Below are positions 27,647-35,345 of a stretch of 64,000 nt of DNA, one piece after another. Position 1 is the stretch's first letter, and each line of letters begins with the position of its first letter. The position numbers and the translations under genes are program-made. The notes under the pieces were generated by a model. That model saw nothing but the letters and a program-made list of their open reading frames with translations. It had not been told where the DNA came from and did no database searches. This DNA is from Sabulicella glaciei (GTDB lineage Bacteria; Pseudomonadota; Alphaproteobacteria; Acetobacterales; Acetobacteraceae): positions 1-64,000 of the forward strand of contig NZ_JAPFQI010000005.1 in assembly GCF_026183895.1 (NCBI RefSeq). Reading direction: 5' to 3'.

Positions 27647-28542
27647 GCAGCTTCCTCCAGCTCGACGCCCCCGCCCTCCTGGCCGCCACTCTGGCGGGCG
27701 GGACCTGCGGGCTGCTCGGCTCCTTTCTGGTGCTGCGGCGGGAAAGCCTGCTGGGCGACGCGCTCTCCCATGCCGTGCTGCCGGGCATCGTGGCGGGCTT
27801 CGCGCTGACCGGGCTGCGCGCCTCACTGCCCATGCTGCTCGGCGCGCTGGCGGCGGCGCTGCTCGCCACGGTCGCGATCGGGCTGGTGCGCCGTCTGGCG
27901 CGACTCGAAGCTGGGGCAGCGACCGGGCTGGTCTTCACCGGCTTCTTCGCCCTCGGCCTCGTGGGGCTGGAGGTAACGGGCGCGCGCATGGCCGATCTCG
28001 ACCTGGATTGCGTGCTGTTCGGCCAGATCGAAACGCTGGTCTGGCTGGAGGCGACGGGCTGGGCTTCCTTGCTCGACCCCGCGGCACTGGCGGGGCTGCC
28101 GCGGCAGTTGGGGCTGCTCGCCGGCGTGGCGGCGGTGGCGGTGCTGGCCGTCGCGGCCTTCTGGCATCCGCTGCGGCTCGTCTGCTTCGACCGGGACTAT
28201 GCGAGCGCCCTCGGCCTGCGCGTGTCCTGGTGGGAGATGGGGCTGAACCTGCTGATCGCCGCCGCCGCGGTCGCCGCCTTCGAGGCGGTGGGCACGGTGC
28301 TGGTGGTGGCGCTGCTGGCCTGCCCGGCCGTGGCGATGCGCCTGCTCACCGACACCTACCGGGTGCAGGTCTGGGGCGCGGCGGGGCTCGGTGCTGTTCT
28401 GGGAGCGCTCGGCGTGCTGCTGGCCGGGCCGCTGCCCGCGGCGCTCGGCCTCGCCTTCTCGGTGAACGCGGCGGGGGTGATCGGCAGCCTCGCGGGGCTG
28501 GCCGTCTTCCTCAGCCTGCGTTTCGCACCTCGACGAGGGTGA
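27643..28542 (+). CDS. Zinc/manganese ABC transporter, permease 2 (TroD type)
   Basis: A 299-residue ABC-3 permease, homologous to the one before it. LRRESLLGDALSHAVLPGIV matches the same loop, and CFDRDYASALGLRVSWWEMG, then GTVLVVALLACPAVAMRLL follow. The ATG overlaps the previous stop by 4 bases. The ATPase and two permeases give the four-gene TroABCD layout. Its last 32 bases overlap, convergently, the PmtA-like gene. Confidence 0.91.
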   Translation: MSSFLQLDAPALLAATLAGGTCGLLGSFLVLRRESLLGDALSHAVLPGIVAGFALTGLRASLPMLLGALAAALLATVAIGLVRRLARLEAGAATGLVFTGFFALGLVGLEVTGARMADLDLDCVLFGQIETLVWLEATGWASLLDPAALAGLPRQLGLLAGVAAVAVLAVAAFWHPLRLVCFDRDYASALGLRVSWWEMGLNLLIAAAAVAAFEAVGTVLVVALLACPAVAMRLLTDTYRVQVWGAAGLGAVLGALGVLLAGPLPAALGLAFSVNAAGVIGSLAGLAVFLSLRFAPRRG

Positions 28543-29221
28543 AGAGCGACATCGGCGGGCAGTTCTGCGTCCGCTCGATCCGCGCCGTGCCCTTGTCCAG
28601 CAGGTCCTCCAGCCGGAAATCCGGGTGCCAGCCCAGCACGCGCGCCAGCGGCGCCGTGGTCCGCTCCACCCACCAGCGCAGCCCGTCATCCGCCGCGAAG
28701 TGGTTCACGAAGAGCAGGTGCCCGCCAGGCCGCACCACGCGTGACATCTCGGCGAAGAGCTTGCGCGCATCCGGCACCACGGAGGCGGTGAACATCGCGA
28801 CGGCGATGTCGAAGGAGGCGGTGCCGAAGGCCATGCTTTCCGCGTCCATCTCGAGAAGGCCATGCACGGCGGTGAGGCGCTCCGACGCCACGCGCTCGCG
28901 CGCCTTCAGCAGCATCTCGCGCGACAGGTCGATGCCGACCACTTCCAGGTCGCGCCGATAATGCGGCAGGGCCAAGCCGGTGCCGACGCCCACTTCCAGC
29001 ACGCGGCGGCCGGCCGTCTGGGCCAGGCGGTTCACCGCATCCACTGCGGCGCGGCGGCCGAAGCCGGACACGCCGCCGAAGACCAGATCATACACCCCCG
29101 CCCATCGGCGATAGGCATCGCGGACCGAATCCGCATCCAACGCGGCACGTGGGTGGGCGCGTTCGTTCTCAGAGAGGCCAAAAGTGGAAATGTTGATGGT
29201 CCCTTCCGAACGGGGCGGCAC
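28511..29221 (-). CDS. pmtA: PmtA-type phospholipid N-methyltransferase
   Basis: A 236-residue class I SAM methyltransferase. The VLEVGVGTGLALPHYRR glycine loop, VVGIDLSREMLLKARERV, FDIAVAMFTASVVPDARK and GGHLLFVNHF closely follow the Rhodobacter-type PmtA, which methylates phosphatidylethanolamine stepwise to phosphatidylcholine. The GTG start at 29221 is the only good one in reach, and the first 30 residues look atypical, so the true start may be later. The function is assigned by motif resemblance. Confidence 0.75.
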   Translation of the reverse strand: MPPRSEGTINISTFGLSENERAHPRAALDADSVRDAYRRWAGVYDLVFGGVSGFGRRAAVDAVNRLAQTAGRRVLEVGVGTGLALPHYRRDLEVVGIDLSREMLLKARERVASERLTAVHGLLEMDAESMAFGTASFDIAVAMFTASVVPDARKLFAEMSRVVRPGGHLLFVNHFAADDGLRWWVERTTAPLARVLGWHPDFRLEDLLDKGTARIERTQNCPPMSLFTLVEVRNAG

Positions 29222-29253
29222 CCGTTACCAACTGCCGACCGGGGGTGCAAGCT

Positions 29254-30135
29254 TCAACCCCCCGCCGCTTTGTCTCCGGCCGCCTTCGGACGCGACGGCG
29301 CGGCGGCGAGCAGCCCGCCCACGGCGATGACCACCGCGCCCAGCAACGTCCAGCCATCCGGGCTGTCGCCGAAGACCACGACGCCGGCCAGCGTGGCCCA
29401 GACCAACTGCGAATAGGAAAGCGGCGCGAGGATGGAGGCGGGCGCCCGCGCATGGGCCAGCACCAGCAGCCCATGGCCCAGCGCGCCCATCGTTCCCACC
29501 GCCACCAGCAGCGCCCATTCGGCGGCCGACGGAGGAATGAACACGAAGGGCTGGAGGAGCGAGGCGCCCAACGTGGCGGCGAGGCTGGTGTGGAGGATCG
29601 TCACCCGCGCATTGTCCAGCCCGGCGAGGCGCCGCGTCAGGATCTGGTACCAGGCGAAGCCGAAGGCAGTGCCCAGCGGCAGGAGGTAGCCCCAATCCGG
29701 CACGGTGCCGGTAAGAAAGGGCGGGCGCAGCGCCACCAGCACCCCGGCGAAGCCGAGCGCCACGCCCAGCCAGCGCCGCGCCCCCACTCGCTCGCGCAGC
29801 ACCAGCGCCGCCAGCGCGACGGTGAGCAGCGGCGAGGCGAAGCCCACCGCCGTCGCATCGGCCAGCGGGATGCGCGCCAGCGCCATGGTGAAGAGCAGCG
29901 AGCAGCCGAGCAGGATCAGCGAGCGCAGCGCCTGCAGCCGCGGCGCGCGCGACCGCCACGGCAGGCGGCCGCGCGTGACGGTGAAGAACAGCGACACGGC
30001 CAGAAAGGCGAAGAGGAACCGTCCCCAGATGATCTGCGCCGGGTTGAAGCCGGCCGTCAGCCACTTCAGCGACGTGTCCATCGCCACGAAGATCAGCAGC
30101 GCCCCAAGCTGGAGCAGGATGCCGCGCAGGACCAT
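29254..30135 (-). CDS. EamA/DMT-family transporter
   Basis: A 293-residue ten-helix drug/metabolite transporter with two EamA halves (about 5-140 and 150-285). LRSLILLGCSLLFTMALARIPLADATAVGF and LGVALGFAGVLVALRP mark the first half, and ASILAPLSYSQLVWATLAGVVVFGDSPDGWT the second. It exports an unknown small solute. It lies just outside the repressor end of the prophage remnant, and a second member of the same family flanks the other end in the same orientation. Confidence 0.86.
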   Translation of the reverse strand: MVLRGILLQLGALLIFVAMDTSLKWLTAGFNPAQIIWGRFLFAFLAVSLFFTVTRGRLPWRSRAPRLQALRSLILLGCSLLFTMALARIPLADATAVGFASPLLTVALAALVLRERVGARRWLGVALGFAGVLVALRPPFLTGTVPDWGYLLPLGTAFGFAWYQILTRRLAGLDNARVTILHTSLAATLGASLLQPFVFIPPSAAEWALLVAVGTMGALGHGLLVLAHARAPASILAPLSYSQLVWATLAGVVVFGDSPDGWTLLGAVVIAVGGLLAAAPSRPKAAGDKAAGG

Positions 30136-30159
30136 GGGTGGCGGGCGCCCGCGCCGTCG

Positions 30160-30816
30160 CTACTGGCTCGCCCAGAGGATCCGGTGGATCCACTGCACGT
30201 CCTCGATCTCGAAGGAGTAGTCGGGGTGGACGGGGTTGAGGGAACGCAGCTCGATCCGCTTGGCGCTCTGGCGCTTGAGTTCCTTCGCCATCACCTCGCC
30301 GAGGCGCGTGCGGGCGACGACGCGGTCGCCGCGCCGGATGGGTGAGGAAGGCGAAACGATCACCATGTCGCCGTCGCGGAACACCGGCTCCATCGAATCG
30401 CCGGAAATCTCCAGCGCATAGGCATGCGGGTCGGGGATCTCGGGCAGGGAGATCTCGTCCCAGGCGCCGCCGACCGGAAAGCCGCCATCGTCGAAGAACC
30501 CCTCTCCCCCCGCCTGGGCGAAGCCGATCAGCGGCACGCGGCGCCCCACGCCGGGGCGCGGGCCGCGCGGGGCGGATGGCAGCGCCGCCTGGCCGGAAAC
30601 GAGCGCCGCGAAGCCCTCGATGCCCACCTGGGTCGCGGACAGGATCTTGGCGATGCTCTCGGTCGAGGGCCAGCGCGCGCGCCCATCGGGGCCGATGCGC
30701 TTCGAGGGGTTGAAAGCCGTCGGGTCCAGCCCGGCGCGCCGCGCCAGCCCCGACGCGCTGAGGCCATTCTCGGCCGCCAGCGAGTCGATCGCGCGCCAGA
30801 TGTCGTCATGCTTCAC
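30160..30816 (-). CDS. S24-family self-cleaving phage repressor
   Basis: A 218-residue C1-type repressor. Residues about 1-70 carry a helix-turn-helix in ENGLSASGLARRAGLDPTAF. The C-terminal half is a LexA-like S24 peptidase with an Ala-Gly cleavage candidate in GFAQAGGEG, the nucleophile serine in GDSMEP and the lysine in VMAKEL. RecA-driven self-cleavage would lift repression. I chose GTG 30816 because the frame upstream (to a TTG at 30852) adds an atypical tail. It is divergent from the early genes across an SOS-box promoter. Confidence 0.84.
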   Translation of the reverse strand: MKHDDIWRAIDSLAAENGLSASGLARRAGLDPTAFNPSKRIGPDGRARWPSTESIAKILSATQVGIEGFAALVSGQAALPSAPRGPRPGVGRRVPLIGFAQAGGEGFFDDGGFPVGGAWDEISLPEIPDPHAYALEISGDSMEPVFRDGDMVIVSPSSPIRRGDRVVARTRLGEVMAKELKRQSAKRIELRSLNPVHPDYSFEIEDVQWIHRILWASQ

Positions 30817-30903
30817 GGACGGAACCTTTATAGGCCCATCGTCAGCAGGCAATAGGAAAATGTTGCTTCTTTCCGCTTGCCCCTTCCCACAACCGCAGGT
30901 TAT

Positions 30904-30918
30904 GTTCTTAATATGTTC
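30904..30918 (+). promoter_or_regulatory. SOS (LexA-type) box GTTC-N7-GTTC
   Basis: The sequence gttcttaatatgttc matches exactly the alphaproteobacterial LexA consensus of two GTTC direct repeats 7 bases apart. It lies 48 bases before the ATG of the first rightward early gene and overlaps a possible -10 (tatgtt at 30901, 18 bases after ttgccc). LexA or the resident S24 repressor could bind it. Confidence 0.65.
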
Positions 30919-30965
30919 TCAAGGCCGGATTCGGCCGGAACGCAAGCTGGAAAGGTCCGTTTCCC

Positions 30966-31409
30966 ATGCCCCTCGCCCCCCGCGGCGGTCATTCCCCGGT
31001 CCTTGTGACCCTGGACCGCACCACCCCCTTCGCCTCTGCGGAGGAGGCGTGGTTCTGGACCATGTCCGCGTTGGTCGCGCGGCGCGACGGGGCGCGCGTT
31101 TCCGCCGGCAAGGGGCTGGTGCCGCGCCCCTGCGAGCCGGACGACGTGGTGAAGTGCCTGGACCGCCTGTATCGCCAGCGCCGCATCGAGCTGGCCCATG
31201 CCCGCATCATGCGGATCTGGGGCGAGCGCGGCACCGCCCCCAACCCGCGCCACACCTCCGAGCGCGGCGATGCCCGGCTGTGGCGCGAGGCGATGAACCG
31301 GCTGGAATGGCCATTGCGCGTCAAGGGAATCATCACGGCTGCCCCCGCCATCCCGGCCGGGTCGCCGGCGTCCACCGCCGAGATCATCCCCTTTCCACGG
31401 GCGCGATGA
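30966..31409 (+). CDS. Unknown early gene 1 of the prophage remnant
   Basis: A 147-residue basic, probably soluble protein of unknown function. The centre is helical and charged, with many Arg (for example KCLDRLYRQRRIELAHARIM), and it ends with a low-complexity tail. I recall similar proteins near alphaproteobacterial prophages but cannot name a family. A GGAAAGG ribosome site lies 10 bases before the ATG. The SOS box sits in its promoter. Its stop overlaps the start of early gene 2 (ATGA). Confidence 0.68.
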   Translation: MPLAPRGGHSPVLVTLDRTTPFASAEEAWFWTMSALVARRDGARVSAGKGLVPRPCEPDDVVKCLDRLYRQRRIELAHARIMRIWGERGTAPNPRHTSERGDARLWREAMNRLEWPLRVKGIITAAPAIPAGSPASTAEIIPFPRAR

Positions 31410-31852
31410 GCAGCCTCGCGGCGCGCGGCGCGGCGCCGGATCCGCAGCGCGTCTGGATCGTGTTCTCCGGCCGCGCCGACCATCGCTGGCTGCGCCTCCT
31501 GCGCCCCGGCTTCTGCCACTGCTTCGCCGCGCTGCACGACGCGTCAGGCTGGACGGTGCTCGACCCCCTCACCGGCCGCTTGGCCTGCGCCCGGCCCGAG
31601 GTCGCGCCGGATTTCGACCTGCCGCGCTTTTTTCGCCGGGCCGGAATGCGCGTTCTCGGTCCCTTTGCGCCCGCTGCGCCGGGACGCGGCAGCCTCCTCC
31701 TTCTCGCGCCCTTCTGCTACGTCTCGGTTTGCCGCGCCGTGCTGGGTCCGGCGGCACCGCGTGCATGGACCCCCCATGGCCTTTATCGAGGGTTGCGAAA
31801 TCTTGGAGTGTCTAGGAAAGAAAACTTGACTCCGGCCGGGATGCCGCGTTAA
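31406..31852 (+). CDS. Unknown early gene 2 of the prophage remnant
   Basis: A 148-residue protein with no family I can name with confidence. Conserved-looking features are FCHCFAALHDASGWTVLDPL in the centre and APFCYVSVCRAVLG toward the end, with His, Asp and Cys placed as in some small phage proteins that may have a cysteine-peptidase-like fold; that is only a resemblance. The ATG overlaps early gene 1. A strong intrinsic terminator follows 65 bases after the stop. Confidence 0.62.
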   Translation: MSSLAARGAAPDPQRVWIVFSGRADHRWLRLLRPGFCHCFAALHDASGWTVLDPLTGRLACARPEVAPDFDLPRFFRRAGMRVLGPFAPAAPGRGSLLLLAPFCYVSVCRAVLGPAAPRAWTPHGLYRGLRNLGVSRKENLTPAGMPR

Positions 31853-31917
31853 GACACGCTCACCAACGGGCGAATTGCGTCCGCTGGCTTTTCCTCCTCC
31901 CCCCATTTTCAACTGTG

Positions 31918-31958
31918 AGCGCCCGGGACGTTTCGCACGTCCTGGGCGTTCTCTTTTT
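31918..31958 (+). terminator. Strong intrinsic terminator between early and late phage genes
   Basis: The arms agcgcccgggacgt (31918-31931) and acgtcctgggcgtt (31937-31950) form a 14-bp stem with two GU pairs and a ttcgc loop, followed by ctctttttg. This is the best intrinsic terminator in the window. It would stop SOS-driven transcription before the structural genes unless antitermination or a separate late promoter exists. Confidence 0.85.
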
Positions 31959-32009
31959 GTTCGGGCGAGGGGCAGGACCCATCCCCAAGCCGAGAGGAGA
32001 CACGCCCGA

Positions 32010-32237
32010 ATGGGAGGCCTGTTTCGTGCCCCGAAGCCCCTCGTGATCGAGGCCCCTCCGCCCTTGGCCGCCGCCGCCGCACCCGCGCCCGCGCCCGCGC
32101 CCGACATGGTGGCGGAGGATGCGCGCCAAGCAGCACGCTCCCGCGCCACGGGCGGGATGGCCGGCACGGTCGCCACCTCCTCGCGCGGGGTGCTGCTGCC
32201 CCTCTCCGTCACGCGTAAGTCGCTGCTGGGCGAATGA
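32010..32237 (+). CDS. Small Ala/Pro-rich protein before the portal gene
   Basis: A 75-residue protein with an Ala/Pro-rich middle (residues 13-31) and a C-terminal TSSRGVLLPLSVTRKSLLGE. A short protein of this kind often precedes the portal in podovirus-like prophages. A GAGGAGA ribosome site precedes the ATG, and the stop overlaps the portal ATG (ATGA). No function can be given from sequence. Confidence 0.55.
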   Translation: MGGLFRAPKPLVIEAPPPLAAAAAPAPAPAPDMVAEDARQAARSRATGGMAGTVATSSRGVLLPLSVTRKSLLGE

Positions 32238-33129
32238 GCATGACGCCCGAAGCCCTGCTGGCCCGCCAGTCCCGCGCCGCCTCCCGCCGCCGCCCGCTCG
32301 AAGCAGGCTGGCGAGACGCCTACGCCCATGTCCTGCCGCGCGCCGAGGACGCCGCCGCGCTGTTCGACGCCACCGCCGCCGATGCGGCGGAACAGCTGGC
32401 CGCCTCGCTCCTTGCCGAGCTGACCCCGCCCTGGTCGCGCTGGTTCGGCCTCGCTCCCGCCGCGGGGGAGAACGGGGCGGACCCGGCCGCGCTGGAGCGC
32501 GTGGCCGAGACGCTGCAGGCGCATCTCGACCGCTCCAACCTGGCGCAGGAGATGCACCAAGCCTTCCTGGACCTCGTCATCACCGGCACCGGCCTCCTGC
32601 TGGTGGAAGAAGCGCCGCCCGGCGACGCCTCGGCGCTGCGCTTCACCGCCGTGCCGGTGCTGAGCGCGGTGCTGGAGGAAGGCCCCTCCGGCCGGCTCGA
32701 CACCGTGTCCCGCGAAACGCGCTTTCGCGCGCGGAGATCGCGCGGCGCTTCCCCTTCGCCGAGCTGCCGGCCGCCTTGCTGCGCGAGGAGGAGGAGGACG
32801 AGCCGGCGCAGCACCGCGTGGTGGAAGCGGTGTGGCCGGATCGCTTCGGCCATCGCTACGCCGCCATCCTGGACAGCGCATCCGCCAATGCTCCGTGCTT
32901 CCTCGCCCAGGGCGGCTTCCCCGAGGCGCCCTTCATCGCCTTCCGCTGGCTGAAGGCGCCTGGCGAGGTCTATGGGCGTGGACCGGTCACCAAGGCGCTG
33001 CCCGACATCCGCACCGCGAACCGCGTGGTGGAACTCGTGCTGAAAAACGCCTCCATCGCCGTCACCGGCATCTGGCAGGCGGAGGATGACGGCGTTCTGA
33101 ACCCGGCGACGGTGCAGCTCGTCCCCGGC
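32234..33129 (+). pseudogene. Podovirus head-tail connector (portal), frameshifted and truncated
   Basis: Residues 1-165 (ARQSRAASRRRPLEAGWRDA, EELTPPWSRWF-like region, HLDRSNLAQEMHQAFLDLVI) are read in one frame. Near 32722-32736 the homology moves to the -1 frame and continues as SRAEIARRFPFAELP, RWLKAPGEVYGRGP, KALPDIRTANRVVELVLKNA and GVLNPATVQLVPG. These are typical of T7-like head-tail connector proteins of roughly 500-550 residues. Homology stops at 33129; about 40 percent of the protein is missing. A base deletion near 32730, or programmed -1 slippage, would explain the frame change. Confidence 0.78.
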
Positions 33130-35079
33130 CTGCAGGAGGTACGCGACGAGGTGGGCGGCGCCATCCGCCTCGACCCGTCTGAGCCGCCGACCGGCATGGT
33201 GCTGCCCGCCCGCGCCGCGCGCGCCGGCACGGTGCTGGGCTTCGACGCGCTGGGCAACGTCGCCGCCCTGCCGCGCAATGGGCAGGTCCTGGGCGGCTTT
33301 GCCGGCGCCGTGCCGCGCACCGTGGAGGACAAGCTGGGCGAGGCGCTGTCGGCGCGCAACTTCGGCGCGACGGGCGACGGCGTCTCGGATGACGGCCCGG
33401 CCCTGCAGGCGGCAATGAACGCCGCCGCCGTGTCCGGCTGGCACCTCGTCATCGGCGAGGGCACGCACCGCACTACCATGCCGCTGGCGCTGGGCGGCGC
33501 CGCCTCCGGCCTCACCATGCGCGGCGCCGTCCTGTATGCCGGCCCCCCGGGCCAGGCGGCGCTGACCCTTGGCGATGCCGGCGCGGTGCGCAACGCGGCC
33601 AAGGTCTATGACGGGCTGTGGGTGATCCGCGCCACGGTCAGTGACTGGCTGGACGAGGCCGATGCAGGCATCATGCTGCGCAACCTCGACGCCTCCACGG
33701 TGGAGATCCGCCAGGTGGAAGGATTCACGATCGGCATCCGGACCCTGGGCGCGGAGCGCGGCTTCGAGGACAGCGTGCTGTACCTCGGACGCGTGTTGAA
33801 CAACCGCATCGGCCTCGACATCCGCACCGAGACGGCGGCGGCGTGGAACACCTCCGTCCGCTACCACGGCGGCCACTTCGCCATCGCCTCCTCGCTCCAT
33901 CCGGACAAGGATCGGTTCGGCGTGCGGCTTTCCGCCGCGCCGGGTGCCTATGCCGCGCATAACCGCCACGTCTTCTTCGGCCCCGCCTTTGAGCTGCAGG
34001 TGCGCGACCGGCCCATCCGCGGCATCTCTTTCCTGTCGGAGGTGAACTCGCGAGCCGTGCTCGCCAACGGGATGCGCATGGAAGGCTGCTCGCCCTTCGC
34101 CGCCCGGCACACGGCGAATGCGCAGGACCATGTCTACGAGGTGGCCTGGGCCAGCCAGGGCTACGAGGTGGGCGTGGACTACGCGCCCAGCGCGGCGCGG
34201 GTCGGCGCGGTGGTGCGGGCGCTGCACCAGGCGGCGGCGCATCGCGAGTTCACCCGCGACGTCGCCAACATTCCCAATCTCCGCGCCGCCGCCTTCCGCT
34301 GGAGCGCGACGCAGACCGGCTTCGACCGCCTCGCCTGCCTGTCCAGCAACGTGGGCGGCTCGCCCTTCACCCTGGCGCATTTCGCCTTTCCGGGGCTGGA
34401 GGATTTCGGGCTCACCGATCGCGGCGTGGTGCTGACGGGCGGGCGGGGCTTCGGCTTCGTGGTGGATGCGCGGCGCTGCAAGGAGTTCGCGCTCGCCGTG
34501 GACGCGGACAACCCTCGCCTCGTCGTGCAGTGCTTCGATGCGGGGATGAACCTGCTTTCCGTCGCATCCGGCACGCTGGTGCGCGCCTCCGGCATGTCGC
34601 TCACCTGGAACGAGGCGGCGCGCTGGTGGCAGGGCGCGGCCGACCTTTCCGACGCGGCACTGACGCGGCTGCAGGTGGTGCGGCTGGAAGCCGCGGTGGC
34701 CTTCGCCATCATCGGCGTCGCGCGCATCGGCGCGGATTACGAGGTGCGCGCCCTGCGCCTCGCCACCGACCCGTCGCAGAACCCGCCTTTGCTGTTCGGC
34801 CTGCCCGACCTGCCGCACGGCGCACGAGAGTTGCGCGGCGAGGTGGCCTGGGACCCGCCTTCGGTCGCGGCGGGGGCCAGCGCGCAGGTGAACGTCACGG
34901 TGCCGGGGGTGCGGCCTGGCGATTTCTGCCAGGCGGGCTTCACGCTCTCCACCTCCGGCCTCGTGTTCCTGGCGCAGGTCGGCGCGCAGGACACGGTCAC
35001 TGTGACTCTGTGGAACCGCACCGGCGCCGCGATCGACCTCGGCGCCGGCACGGTGCGCGTGCGGGTGCTTAAGGGATGA
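33130..35079 (+). CDS. Tailspike/tail-fibre protein with pectate-lyase-like helix, fused to portal remnant
   Basis: About 650 residues continue in the same frame as the portal fragment, with no start of their own; the first in-frame ATG is at 33196. A linker (ARAGTVLGFDALGNVAALP, RTVEDKLGEALSARNFGATG) leads to the DGVSDDGPALQAAMNAA motif that opens right-handed beta-helix tailspikes, then beta-rich sequence to the end. Tailspikes bind or cut surface polysaccharide. In-frame joining to the portal suggests an internal deletion removed the capsid-to-core genes. Its stop overlaps the next ATG. Confidence 0.72.
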   Translation: MQEVRDEVGGAIRLDPSEPPTGMVLPARAARAGTVLGFDALGNVAALPRNGQVLGGFAGAVPRTVEDKLGEALSARNFGATGDGVSDDGPALQAAMNAAAVSGWHLVIGEGTHRTTMPLALGGAASGLTMRGAVLYAGPPGQAALTLGDAGAVRNAAKVYDGLWVIRATVSDWLDEADAGIMLRNLDASTVEIRQVEGFTIGIRTLGAERGFEDSVLYLGRVLNNRIGLDIRTETAAAWNTSVRYHGGHFAIASSLHPDKDRFGVRLSAAPGAYAAHNRHVFFGPAFELQVRDRPIRGISFLSEVNSRAVLANGMRMEGCSPFAARHTANAQDHVYEVAWASQGYEVGVDYAPSAARVGAVVRALHQAAAHREFTRDVANIPNLRAAAFRWSATQTGFDRLACLSSNVGGSPFTLAHFAFPGLEDFGLTDRGVVLTGGRGFGFVVDARRCKEFALAVDADNPRLVVQCFDAGMNLLSVASGTLVRASGMSLTWNEAARWWQGAADLSDAALTRLQVVRLEAAVAFAIIGVARIGADYEVRALRLATDPSQNPPLLFGLPDLPHGARELRGEVAWDPPSVAAGASAQVNVTVPGVRPGDFCQAGFTLSTSGLVFLAQVGAQDTVTVTLWNRTGAAIDLGAGTVRVRVLKG

Positions 35080-35345
35080 GCGCGGAGGAGGTGCCCGAGA
35101 TCGACGCGCTGGCCGCCATGCGCGTGCTGGCGCGCGAATACGACCGGCTGCTGCATGACGAGGAGGCGGATGCGCGCGGGGCCTCGGCCCGGCACGCGGC
35201 GCTGAAGGTCATGCTCGCGCATTACGAGGCGCTGCGGAAGCTGCTGCCGCGCCCTGCCCCCTCGATCCTCGACCTCGGCGCCGCGCGCGCCGCCATCGCG
35301 CAGGAGGAACCATCCCTTGACGACGACGAAGGAGAGTCCGGCTGA
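35076..35345 (+). CDS. Candidate small terminase subunit
   Basis: An 89-residue acidic helical protein (EIDALAAMRVLAREYDRLLH, ARHAALKVMLAHYEALRKLL). Assignment rests on position: T7-like phages place a small terminase of about this length between the tail fibre and the large terminase. It starts on the tailspike stop (ATGA) and overlaps the start of the large terminase. Sequence alone does not prove the function. Confidence 0.55.
   Translation: MSAEEVPEIDALAAMRVLAREYDRLLHDEEADARGASARHAALKVMLAHYEALRKLLPRPAPSILDLGAARAAIAQEEPSLDDDEGESG

Noticed and set aside
32320-34818. Antisense open frame of 832 codons over the tailspike
   Set aside because: It is a shadow of the phage frame with biased composition and no domain. 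The plus-strand frame has recognisable phage motifs.
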